Shown here: piece by piece, positions 18,074-25,928 of the stretch
Layout of the letters: every line of letters starts with the position of its first letter
How positions within the stretch are numbered: position 1 is the stretch's first letter
DNA from: Stigmatella aurantiaca
Lineage (GTDB): Bacteria; Myxococcota; Myxococcia; Myxococcales; Myxococcaceae
NCBI RefSeq assembly: GCF_900109545.1
Contig: NZ_FOAP01000005.1
Coordinates: 186,001-250,000, forward strand
Length of the DNA: 64,000 nt
Reading direction: 5' to 3'
Program-made: the position numbers and the translations under genes
The notes under the pieces: model-generated
What the model saw: only the letters and a program-made list of their open reading frames with translations
Databases searched by the model: none
What the model was told of the DNA's origin: nothing

Positions 18074-18123
18074 CTCCCGGATTCTCGGCCGGTGGGCGGG
18101 CAAGTTGCGTGCAGGTGCGCCAA

Positions 18124-18663
18124 TTACTCACCTTCTCGTTCCACCTCCACCGGGGACGTCATGCCGTTGGAGTCCAACATGACCCGGTACACGGCGTTCT
18201 GGCCGTCCCCATCCAGGTCCCCCCGCGCGAAGCAGGTGACTTCGGTCTCCCCCACCGGGTTCTCCTGGAGGGCCACCTGGTACTGGAAGCGCACGGCCGT
18301 GCCCGGGGCGAAGCCCAGCTTCTCGAAGGCCTCGTCGTGCGGAAACGGCACCGCCTGGCCGCCCCGGGGCACCGCGGCGGGGGTGGGCCCCGCCTGGAGA
18401 AACTCTCCGTGCTCGGCGCGGTACATCTGCACCGCGTCGCACAAGGCCAGCACGTTGATGCGCGCCTCCTCGGAGGGCGCCGTGTTGCCGCCCGCCTCGA
18501 TGCGCAGCGCGTTGTCCGGATCCGGGGCCTGGCTGCGCTTCCACAGCAGGTAGAGGAAGGCGCCGCCGCCCAGCACGAGCGGCACCCCCACCAGCACCGC
18601 GAGCACGAGGGCCACCGTCCGGCCCGGCCGGCCGCGGCGGGGAGCGTCCTGCGTCGTCGTCAC
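18124..18663 (-). CDS. Single-pass membrane protein with pilin-like architecture
   Basis: 179 residues: a short basic N-terminus, one transmembrane helix (TVALVLAVLVGVPLVLGGGAFLYLLW), a helix with the sequence ARINVLALCDAVQMYRAEHGEF, then a beta-rich domain ending in DLDGDGQNAVYRVMLDSNG. The helix followed by a Tyr-x-x-x-x-Gly turn and the DGDG loop resemble pseudopilin (GspG) globular domains, but there is no prepilin cleavage site, since the membrane helix follows a long basic leader. It is encoded 9 bases downstream of hemF on the same strand and is probably co-transcribed with it. Confidence 0.7.
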   Translation of the reverse strand: MTTTQDAPRRGRPGRTVALVLAVLVGVPLVLGGGAFLYLLWKRSQAPDPDNALRIEAGGNTAPSEEARINVLALCDAVQMYRAEHGEFLQAGPTPAAVPRGGQAVPFPHDEAFEKLGFAPGTAVRFQYQVALQENPVGETEVTCFARGDLDGDGQNAVYRVMLDSNGMTSPVEVEREGE

Positions 18664-18672
18664 GGGCGTGCC

Positions 18673-19596
18673 CTACCCTTCCTGGCCGCCAGCAGCCCAG
18701 TCCCGGGGGGTGCGCAGCACGTCCAGGAGCCGCGCCTCCTCGGTGCCCGGCACCGGGTGGTGATCATAGAGCCACCGCACCTGGGGCGGCAGCGACATGA
18801 GGATGGACTCGGTGCGCCCCTTCGTCTCCAGGCCGAACACCGTGCCCCTGTCGTACACGAGGTTGAACTCCACGTAGCGCCCGCGCCGCACCTCCTGCCA
18901 GAAGCGCTGCGGCTCGGTGTAGGGCGTGTTCTTGCGGCGCTCGGCGATGGGCAGGTACGCCGGCAGGAACGCCCGCCCCGCGTCCATCACGAACGCCAGC
19001 TCGCGCTCCAGGTCCTGCCCGCCCAGGTCCTCGAAGAACAGCCCGCCGATGCCCCGGCACTCCTCGCGGTGGCGCAGGTAAAAGTACTTGTCGCAGGTGC
19101 TCTTGAACTGCGGATAGTAGGCCGGGTCGTGCTTGTCACACGCCGCCTTCAGCGTGCGGTGGAAGTGCACCGCGTCCTCGTCATAGAGGTAGTAGGGCGT
19201 CAGGTCCGCGCCCCCGCCGAACCACGCCTTGGGGCCCTGGTGGATGAAGCGGAAGTTGGCGTGCACGGTGGGCACGTGGGGGTTGCGCGGGTGGAGCACC
19301 AGCGACAGCCCGCCGGCCCAGAAGTGCCGGCCCTCGCCCTGGAGCCGGTTGGCGAAGGCTTCCTCGAGCTGGCCATGCACCACCGAGATGTTCACCCCGG
19401 CCTTCTCCAGCACGGTGCCGCCCTCCAGCACCCGCGAGCGCCCGCCGCCCCCGCCCGCGCGCTCCCAGGCGTCCTCCCGGAAGCGCGCCGTGCCCTCGAG
19501 CGTCTCCAGCCCCGCGCAGATTTCATTCTGCAGTTGCTGGATGAACTCCGACATCCGCCCCTTCAGCCGCTCCACCTTCTCCACGTCCAACGTCAT
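18673..19596 (-). CDS. hemF: Oxygen-dependent coproporphyrinogen III oxidase
   Basis: 307 residues, close to the usual 300. It converts coproporphyrinogen III to protoporphyrinogen IX with O2 in heme synthesis. Diagnostic stretches are GGGGGRSRVLEGG, the HANFRFI and WFGGGADLTPYY core, and YVEFNLVYDRGTVFGL. The start at 19596 has AGGAGG four bases upstream. It sits between two membrane or exported protein genes with gaps of 8 and 9 bases, suggesting a three-gene transcript whose other members have no known heme role. Confidence 0.97.
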   Translation of the reverse strand: MTLDVEKVERLKGRMSEFIQQLQNEICAGLETLEGTARFREDAWERAGGGGGRSRVLEGGTVLEKAGVNISVVHGQLEEAFANRLQGEGRHFWAGGLSLVLHPRNPHVPTVHANFRFIHQGPKAWFGGGADLTPYYLYDEDAVHFHRTLKAACDKHDPAYYPQFKSTCDKYFYLRHREECRGIGGLFFEDLGGQDLERELAFVMDAGRAFLPAYLPIAERRKNTPYTEPQRFWQEVRRGRYVEFNLVYDRGTVFGLETKGRTESILMSLPPQVRWLYDHHPVPGTEEARLLDVLRTPRDWAAGGQEG

Positions 19597-19604
19597 GGTC
19601 CCTC

Positions 19605-20414
19605 CTAATTTTCGGGAGGCGCCGCCGGCGCCTCGAAGTCCATGGGCGGCACCGCCGGGGCGAGGTTCCCCGCCGCGTCGAACACCTCCACGCGCGCCCG
19701 GTAGCTCTTCCCATCCTCCAGGGCGAAGGCCCCGCTGCACGGCTCGTGGCCGAGCTGCGCCGTGCCGTTCACCACCGGCACCACGTAGTGCTGCGCCGCG
19801 GCCCCCGAGCGCTTGCGCGTCAGCGTCACCACCATGTAGGTGGGGCTCTCTTCCCGAGCGGACAAGGTCAGCCGCAGGTAGCGCGTGGTCCCCTGCTCGG
19901 AGCGCCGCGAGAAGCCCTCGGACACCGCCGGGCGCTTGAGCCAGAGGGGGGCCGTCTTGTCGGGCCCCTTGCCCGAGAGCCACTCGGGCTGGATCATAGT
20001 GGCCGTGCCGTTGAGGAGCGCCACCGTGCGCGGCAGCACGTCGTCCAGCCGCAGCGTGTAGACCCGGTCCGGCAAGAGCAGCCCGTCGAGCTTGAGCACC
20101 ACGGTGGCGCGGTTCAGGGTGCTCGTCCACCCGCGCTGCACCCGCGCGCGCACCTCGTGCCCTCCCGTCTGCAGGCGGATCGTCTTGCCCGGCAAGGCCT
20201 CCACCAGGGTCCGCGCCGTGCCGACTCCCTCCAGGAGCAGGCGCGTGTTGGTGGGCAGGACGGCCCCCGGCCGGGGAAACAGCTGCACCCCGCCCTCCGC
20301 GCAAGCAGCGGAGGCCACCGGGGCCATCAACACCACCAGGAGCAGGAGGAGAAAGGAGTACACGCGCCCCCAGTCTGCGATGGACCGCGCGGAGAGGCCA
20401 GCGCTACGCGTCAT
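19605..20414 (-). CDS. Exported Ig-like domain protein
   Basis: 269 residues with an N-terminal signal or anchor (VYSFLLLLLVVLMAPVASA) and a mature beta-sandwich protein (PRPGAVLPTNTRLLLEG, YTLRLDDVLP, YRARVEVFDAAGNLAP). The last segment is typical of Ig-like or fibronectin-like folds seen in many myxobacterial surface proteins. The ATG at 20414 is taken because it begins just before the signal helix. It is the first gene of the unit containing hemF, 8 bases before it. Substrate or partner unknown. Confidence 0.7.
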   Translation of the reverse strand: MTRSAGLSARSIADWGRVYSFLLLLLVVLMAPVASAACAEGGVQLFPRPGAVLPTNTRLLLEGVGTARTLVEALPGKTIRLQTGGHEVRARVQRGWTSTLNRATVVLKLDGLLLPDRVYTLRLDDVLPRTVALLNGTATMIQPEWLSGKGPDKTAPLWLKRPAVSEGFSRRSEQGTTRYLRLTLSAREESPTYMVVTLTRKRSGAAAQHYVVPVVNGTAQLGHEPCSGAFALEDGKSYRARVEVFDAAGNLAPAVPPMDFEAPAAPPEN

Positions 20415-20512
20415 GAGAACCCCAGACGGAAAGCCGCGAAATGCCGCAGATGAATGTCTGACAAAAGGCACTCGGCATAACGCTTTGGGGCTATCGTGAC
20501 TAGCGTCCCCCT

Positions 20513-21352
20513 GTGCACGCCCACGGACGCTGGATGGATACCGGGAAAACCGCACCCTTCGAGCTGGGCCGAGGCGACGACGCCTGTCTGCTGCTGCATG
20601 GGTTTACCGGCAGCCCCTGGGAGATGCTCCCCCTGGGCGAGGCCCTGGCGGCCCAGGGCCTGTACGTGAAGGCCCCCCGCCTGCCGGGCCATGGCACCAC
20701 GCCGGAGGCCCTGCTGGAGGTGAACCACCGCGACTGGGAGCAGGCCGCCGCCGAGGCGCTGCACTCGCTCACGGGCTTCCGCCGGGTGTTCGTCGCGGGA
20801 CTGTCCATGGGGGCGCTGCTCGCCCTGGGGCTGGCGGCCCAGTTCCCCGAGGTGGTGCGCGGGCTGGTGCTCATCGCCCCCGCGGCGCGCTTCAAGGGAC
20901 CGAAGATGGCGCTGCTCAAGGGGCTGCGGCACACGGGCCTGCTGGAGTGGGTGAAGCCCTGGGTGCCCAAGGACAGCACCGACCTGAGCGACCCCGTGGC
21001 CCTGGCGGAGGCGCCCATCCTGAAGGCCTTCCCCACCGCGCGGCTCAACGACTTGTGGACGCTCCAGGAGTCCGCCCAGGTGCTCGCCCCGCGCGTGCGC
21101 TGCCCCACCCTGGTGGCGGTGGCCGAGCAGGACCACGTGGTGGACCCTGAGGGCGGGCCGTGGCTGGCCCACCAGCTCACCGGGGCCGCCTCGGTGCGCG
21201 TGCTGTCGCTCCAGGAGGGCTACCACATCATCCCCCGGGACCGGGGCGGGCCGCGGCTTGCCCTGGAGGTGGGCGCGTTCCTGCATGCCCTGCGCGGGCG
21301 CAACGAGAGCCTGGACACACCGGGGCTGGACGAGGCTTCCTCCGCGCTCTGA
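20513..21352 (+). CDS. Alpha/beta hydrolase, carboxylesterase/monoglyceride lipase type
   Basis: 279 residues. LLLHGFTGSPWEM is the oxyanion-loop motif. The nucleophile elbow is GLSMG with Ser98, the acid lies in AEQDHVVD, and the catalytic His lies in GYHIIPRD. The compact size and cap region resemble Est30-type bacterial carboxylesterases. The start is GTG at 20513 with no evident Shine-Dalgarno sequence, so it may be leaderless. The ABC transporter genes follow within 35 bases and the esterase may act on the lipid-like cargo of that system. Confidence 0.9.
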   Translation: MHAHGRWMDTGKTAPFELGRGDDACLLLHGFTGSPWEMLPLGEALAAQGLYVKAPRLPGHGTTPEALLEVNHRDWEQAAAEALHSLTGFRRVFVAGLSMGALLALGLAAQFPEVVRGLVLIAPAARFKGPKMALLKGLRHTGLLEWVKPWVPKDSTDLSDPVALAEAPILKAFPTARLNDLWTLQESAQVLAPRVRCPTLVAVAEQDHVVDPEGGPWLAHQLTGAASVRVLSLQEGYHIIPRDRGGPRLALEVGAFLHALRGRNESLDTPGLDEASSAL

Positions 21353-21384
21353 GCGCCGGGGGCGGCTAGTGTGTGGCGCCGCGC

Positions 21385-22086
21385 ATGCCCTCCCCTTCGT
21401 CCGCCGTCATCGAGCTGAGAGACGTTACCAAAGCCTACTCCGAGGGCGAGGCCACGCGTGAGGTGCTCACCGGCGCGAGCCTCACCCTGCACCGGGGCGA
21501 GTTCACCGTGCTGCTGGGCCGCAGCGGCTCGGGCAAGTCCACGCTGCTCAACCTCATCAGCGGAATCGATCTGCCCACGCGAGGGCAGGTGCGCGTGGAG
21601 GGCAAGGACCTCTCCACCCTGAGCGAGCGGGAGCGGACGCTGCTGCGCCGCGAGCGCATCGGCTTCGTCTTCCAGGCCTTCAACCTGCTGCCCACGCTCA
21701 CGGTGGAGGAGAACGTGCGGCTGCCGCTGGAGCTGCTCGGCCGCCCGGGCGCGCAGGTGGACGCGCGCGTGAAGGAGCTGCTCGGCCGCGTGGGGCTCGG
21801 CGGGCGCGAGCGCAGCTTCCCGGACCGGCTGTCCGGCGGCGAGCAGCAGCGCGTGGCGGTGGCCCGGGCGCTGGCGCACACCCCGCCCCTGCTGCTCGCG
21901 GACGAGCCCACCGGCAACCTGGACGAGACGACGGGCCGCCAGGTGCTGGACTTGCTGGAGGAGCTCATCCGCCGGGGCAACGCATGCGCCCTGGTCGTCT
22001 CGCATGACGAGGCGCTGGCGGCCCGGGCCGACCGCACCTTCGTGCTGGAGGCGGGCCGGCTCGTCGAGCGGACGGGGCGGCCATGA
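21385..22086 (+). CDS. ABC transporter ATP-binding protein (LolD/MacB type)
   Basis: 233 residues with Walker A (GRSGSGKST), Q-loop (FVFQAFNLLPTLTVEEN), signature (LSGGEQQR), Walker B (LLLADEP) and switch His (SHDEA). The Q-loop and signature wording is that of the LolD/MacB/FtsE class that powers FtsX-type permeases. ATG 21385 is chosen over GTG 21373. The stop overlaps the permease start by 4 bases (ATGA). With the next two genes it forms a module like AttE-AttFG-AttH. Confidence 0.95.
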   Translation: MPSPSSAVIELRDVTKAYSEGEATREVLTGASLTLHRGEFTVLLGRSGSGKSTLLNLISGIDLPTRGQVRVEGKDLSTLSERERTLLRRERIGFVFQAFNLLPTLTVEENVRLPLELLGRPGAQVDARVKELLGRVGLGGRERSFPDRLSGGEQQRVAVARALAHTPPLLLADEPTGNLDETTGRQVLDLLEELIRRGNACALVVSHDEALAARADRTFVLEAGRLVERTGRP

Positions 22087-24623
22087 GCCGGCGGCTGCTC
22101 GCGCGCGCCAGCGCCCGCCACCTGGCAAGCCACCCGTGGCTCACCGCCCTGTCGCTGCTGGGCATCGCGCTGGGCGTGGCGGTGGTGGTCTCCATCGACC
22201 TGGCGAGCCACAGCGCGCTCCAGGCCTTCGAGCAGTCCACGGACACGGTGGCGGGCCAGGCCACGCACCAGCTCACCGGGGGGCCCACGGGCCTGCCCGC
22301 ATCCTTATATAGCGCGCTGCGGTTGCGCCCCGGCATGCCCCCGGCCGCCCCCGTGGTGGAGGGCCACGTGCGGGCCGCCCAGGGGGACCGCCGCCCCCTC
22401 ACGCTCCTGGGCGTGGACCCGTTCTCCGAGGAGCCCTTCCGGCCCTACGTGTCGGACCGGCAGGGCACCCGGCTCGCCTTGCTCCTCACCGAGCCGGGCA
22501 CGGTGCTGATGACGGCGGAGACGGCGCGGCTGGTGGGCGCGCCGGCGCCGGGAGCTTCTTTCCAGGTGGCGGTGGGCGGACAGCTCCGGACGCTGCGCGT
22601 GCTCGGCTTGCTCACCCCTTCCGATGCGCGCACCCGCCGGGCTCTGGAGGGGCTGATTCTCGCCGACGTGTCCACCGCCCAGGAGGTGCTCGGCCTCACC
22701 GGGCGCCTGTCCCGCATCGACTTGAAGCTCGGGGACGAGGCGGAGGTGGCCCGGGTGCGGCAGGGGCTCCCGCCGGGCGTGGAGCTGCTGCGCGCCGCCT
22801 CGCGCGGCAACACCGTGGAGCAAATGACGCGGGCCTTCCGCACCAACCTCACCGCGCTGTCCCTGCTGGCGCTCGTGGTGGGCATGTTCCTCATCTACAA
22901 CACGATGACCTTCTCGGTGGTGCAGCGGCGCGGGCTGCTCGGGCGGCTGCGGGCCCTGGGCATCACCCGGGGGGAGCTGTTCGCCCTGGTGCTCGGCGAG
23001 GCCGCGCTGCTCGGCGCGGTGGGCACCGTGGCGGGGCTCCTGCTGGGGGTGCTGCTGGGCCGGGGGCTCGTGGGGCTCGTCACGCAGACCCTCAATGACT
23101 TGTACTTCGTGGTGAGCGTGCGCCGGCTGTCGCTGGAGCCGCTGATGTTCGCCAAGGGCGTGGCGCTGGGGCTGGGGGCCACCCTGGGCGCGGCGCTCGT
23201 GCCCGCGTGGGAGGCCGCGCGCTCGCCCCCGGTCACCACGATGCGCCGCTCCGCCTCGGAGGACCTCGCCCAGGGCCGTGCGCCGAGGCTCGCCCTCCTG
23301 GGGCTGCTCGTGCTGGGCGTGGGCGCGGGGCTGCTGGTACTGCCCACCCAGGCGCTGCCGCCGGCGTACGTGGGCCTGTTCTGCGTGCAGCTCGGCGCGG
23401 CGCTGCTCGTGCCGTGGACGGCCGGGAAGCTGGTGCTCGGCGCGGCCCACCCGCTGGGCGCGGTGTTCGGAATGCTGGGGCGCATGGCGGCGCGCGGCGT
23501 GCGCACCAGCCTGAGCCGCACCTCCGTGGCGCTGGCGGCGCTGATGATCGCCGTGTCCACCACCGTGGGCGTGGGCCTCATGGTGGCCAGCTTCCGGGGC
23601 ACGGTGGCCGAGTGGCTGGAGTCCTCGCTCCAGGCGGACATCTACGCCTCCCCGCCCTCGCTCATGGCCCGGCGCGGGGACAGCGCCTTCGTTCCGGGCC
23701 TCGCCGAGCACCTGGCCGGGACGCCGGGCGTGGCGGCCAGCTCCACCCTCCGCTCGGTGAAGGTGGACGTGGACGGCGTTCCCACGGACCTGACGGCCAT
23801 CGGGTTTCCGCCGGGCCTCCCGCGCGCCTACCGCTTCAAGGAGGGCGATGCGGACACGGTGTGGCGCGAGCTGGAGGCCCCGGACACGCTCATCGTCTCC
23901 GAGCCCTTGAGCGTCCACCGCAACGTGCACCGGGGCAGCACGGTGCGGCTGCGCACGGACCGGGGGCCGCGCGACTTCCAGGTGCGCGGCGTGTACTACG
24001 ACTTCGGCTCGGACGTGGGCGCGGTGCTGATGACGCGCACCACTTATGAGGCCGCCTTCGAGGACCGGGGCGTGACGGGCCTGGCGCTCTACGCCGCGCC
24101 CGGACAGGACGTGGACGCGCTGGTGGAGCGGGTGCGCGCGCGCGTGGGCGACAGGCAAATCGTCAACGTGCGCTCCAACCGCGTGCTGCGCGAGGGCTCG
24201 CTGGAGGTGTTCGACCGCACCTTCACCATCACCCAGGTGCTGCGGCTGCTCGCGGTGGGGGTGGCCTTCGTGGGCGTGCTCAGCGCGCTGATGGCGCTCC
24301 AGCTCGAGCGGGCCCGGGAGTTCGCCGTGCTGCGCGCCACCGGGCTGACGCCGGGCCAGCTCTGGGGGCTCGTCTCGCTGCAGACGGGGCTGCTCGGGCT
24401 GCTGGCGGGCCTGTTCGCCGTGCCGCTGGGGCTCGTGCTCGCGTACATCCTCGTGCACGTCATCAACCAGCGCTCCTTCGGGTGGACGCTCCAGCTCGCC
24501 GTCACCCCGGGGGTGCTGCTCCAGGCGGTGGGGCTGGCCCTGGCGGCCGCGGGGCTCGCGGGCCTGTACCCCGCGTGGCGAATGTCCCGCGCCAACCCGG
24601 CGTTGGCCCTTCGGGAGGAGTAG
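22083..24623 (+). CDS. FtsX-family ABC permease with two FtsX domains
   Basis: 846 residues. A first membrane helix (LTALSLLGIALGVAVVV) is followed by a periplasmic domain. FtsX domain 1 lies around 255-395 (three helices). Another block of two hydrophobic stretches runs around 400-500, then a second periplasmic domain, and FtsX domain 2 at about 710-840, ending YPAWRMSRANPALALREE, the classic coupling tail. Two FtsX units on one chain allow a single polypeptide to form the whole permease. Such permeases pull lipids or lipoproteins out of the inner membrane rather than importing solutes. Confidence 0.95.
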   Translation: MSRRLLARASARHLASHPWLTALSLLGIALGVAVVVSIDLASHSALQAFEQSTDTVAGQATHQLTGGPTGLPASLYSALRLRPGMPPAAPVVEGHVRAAQGDRRPLTLLGVDPFSEEPFRPYVSDRQGTRLALLLTEPGTVLMTAETARLVGAPAPGASFQVAVGGQLRTLRVLGLLTPSDARTRRALEGLILADVSTAQEVLGLTGRLSRIDLKLGDEAEVARVRQGLPPGVELLRAASRGNTVEQMTRAFRTNLTALSLLALVVGMFLIYNTMTFSVVQRRGLLGRLRALGITRGELFALVLGEAALLGAVGTVAGLLLGVLLGRGLVGLVTQTLNDLYFVVSVRRLSLEPLMFAKGVALGLGATLGAALVPAWEAARSPPVTTMRRSASEDLAQGRAPRLALLGLLVLGVGAGLLVLPTQALPPAYVGLFCVQLGAALLVPWTAGKLVLGAAHPLGAVFGMLGRMAARGVRTSLSRTSVALAALMIAVSTTVGVGLMVASFRGTVAEWLESSLQADIYASPPSLMARRGDSAFVPGLAEHLAGTPGVAASSTLRSVKVDVDGVPTDLTAIGFPPGLPRAYRFKEGDADTVWRELEAPDTLIVSEPLSVHRNVHRGSTVRLRTDRGPRDFQVRGVYYDFGSDVGAVLMTRTTYEAAFEDRGVTGLALYAAPGQDVDALVERVRARVGDRQIVNVRSNRVLREGSLEVFDRTFTITQVLRLLAVGVAFVGVLSALMALQLERAREFAVLRATGLTPGQLWGLVSLQTGLLGLLAGLFAVPLGLVLAYILVHVINQRSFGWTLQLAVTPGVLLQAVGLALAAAGLAGLYPAWRMSRANPALALREE

Positions 24624-24626
24624 GCC

Positions 24627-25820
24627 ATGCAGCGTGGCGGCAAGGGGCTCGTGCGGGGGGTGGGGGCGGCGCTGGCGGTGCTGGCCGTGGGGGTGTTCCT
24701 CGTCACGCGCGAGGTGCCCGCGCCGCCGGCGGCCCCGGGCCTCACGGTGGCCGCGCTGCTCGGCACGGTGGAGGGCGGGGAGCAAGGGTACGCGCGCGCG
24801 CTCCAGCCCCGGGCGTTCCATTTTCCCGAGGACCACGGGCCCCACGAAGAATTCCGCACCGAGTGGTGGTACTGGACGGGCAACCTGCAGACGGCGGACG
24901 GGCACGCCTTCGGCTACCAGCTCACGCTGTTCCGCAACGCGCTGGCGCCCACGGCCCCTGAGCGCGCCTCCGAGTGGGGCACGCGGCAGCTCTACATGGG
25001 CCACTTCGCGCTGTCGGACATCGGCGCCGGGCGCTTCCATGTCTTCGAGCGGTTCAGCCGCGCGGCGTTGGGGCTCGCGGGGGCGCAGGCCCAGCCCTTC
25101 CGGGTGTGGCTGGAGGACTGGGAGGTGAAGGCGTTGGGGGCGGGGGCGCTGCCAGCCCGGCTCTCGGTGGCCGCGCAGGGGGTGGCCCTGGCGCTGGAGC
25201 TGGACGAGGGCAAGCCGCCCGTGCTCCAGGGCGACCGGGGGCTGAGCCAGAAGGGGGGGCCCGGCAAAGCCTCCTATTACTACTCGCTCACGCGCATGCC
25301 CTCGCGCGGCACGGTGACGGTGCAGGGGCGCGCGTACGCGGTGACGGGCCTGAGCTGGATGGACCGCGAGTGGAGCACCTCCGTGCTCGAGACGTCCCAG
25401 ATCGGCTGGGACTGGTTCTCGCTCCAGCTCTCGGACGGCACCGAGCTGATGTATTACCAGCTGCGCCAAAGCCAGGGAGCCCAGGCCCGGCTCAGCGCGG
25501 GCTCCTTCGTACTCCCGGACGGAAGCGCGGTGCAGCTCAAGCCGGACGAGGGGAGGCTTCAGGTGCTGGACACCTGGAAGAGCCCGCGCAGCGGCGTGAC
25601 GTATCCGGCGCGCTGGCGGCTCTCGGTTCCGTCGCAACAACTGGAGCTGGAGCTCACCCCGGCCCAGGCGGATCAGGAGCTGCCCGTCGTCGTCCTCTAC
25701 TGGGAGGGCGCGGTGACGTTCACGGGCACGCGCGCGGGCCAGCCGGTGACGGGCCGGGGCTACGTGGAGCTGACGGGCTACGGGGATGCGCCCGAGGCCT
25801 CGGCCTCCCGTCCCCCGTGA
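24627..25820 (+). CDS. CrtC/AttH-like lipocalin-type exported protein (COG5621)
   Basis: 397 residues with an N-terminal membrane anchor or signal (AALAVLAVGVFLVTREV). The mature part carries the family pattern EFRTEWWYWTGNL, then YQLTLFRN, WLEDWEV, WMDREWSTSVL and WDWFSLQLSDG. It is the pair of lipocalin-like barrels found in AttH and in carotenoid 1,2-hydratase (CrtC). The gene follows the permease by 3 bases, the same order as attEFGH. A hydrolase/hydratase on a hydrophobic substrate, or a lipid-binding role for the export complex, are both possible; carotenoid chemistry is less likely without crt neighbours. Confidence 0.88.
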   Translation: MQRGGKGLVRGVGAALAVLAVGVFLVTREVPAPPAAPGLTVAALLGTVEGGEQGYARALQPRAFHFPEDHGPHEEFRTEWWYWTGNLQTADGHAFGYQLTLFRNALAPTAPERASEWGTRQLYMGHFALSDIGAGRFHVFERFSRAALGLAGAQAQPFRVWLEDWEVKALGAGALPARLSVAAQGVALALELDEGKPPVLQGDRGLSQKGGPGKASYYYSLTRMPSRGTVTVQGRAYAVTGLSWMDREWSTSVLETSQIGWDWFSLQLSDGTELMYYQLRQSQGAQARLSAGSFVLPDGSAVQLKPDEGRLQVLDTWKSPRSGVTYPARWRLSVPSQQLELELTPAQADQELPVVVLYWEGAVTFTGTRAGQPVTGRGYVELTGYGDAPEASASRPP

Positions 25821-25865
25821 GGATGCGCGCGCACGCGGCCACTCAACCGTCCTGGAGACCGTGGG

Positions 25866-25905
25866 TTGACGCCTCCGGAGGCGGTTGATAAGTGCCTCCT
25901 TATCA
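25866..25905 (+). promoter_or_regulatory. Nested palindromes upstream of the CPA2 antiporter gene
   Basis: A TTGAC(G) element (25866-25871) runs into a perfect 12-bp palindrome GCCTCCGGAGGC (25871-25882). Right after it lies a perfect TGATAAG-N6-CTTATCA inverted repeat (25886-25905), ending 23 bases before the antiporter ATG. The 7-6-7 dyad is a good operator candidate; the adjacent XRE-EIIA gene encodes a possible binder. A clear -10 hexamer at standard spacing was not found. Confidence 0.5.
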
Positions 25906-25928
25906 CCCTCTTGGTCCAAGGAGAGACG

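Noticed and set aside
24627-25820. Carotenoid 1,2-hydratase in a carotenoid cluster
   Set aside because: The fold resembles CrtC, but no other carotenoid gene is near and the ABC/FtsX context fits AttH better.
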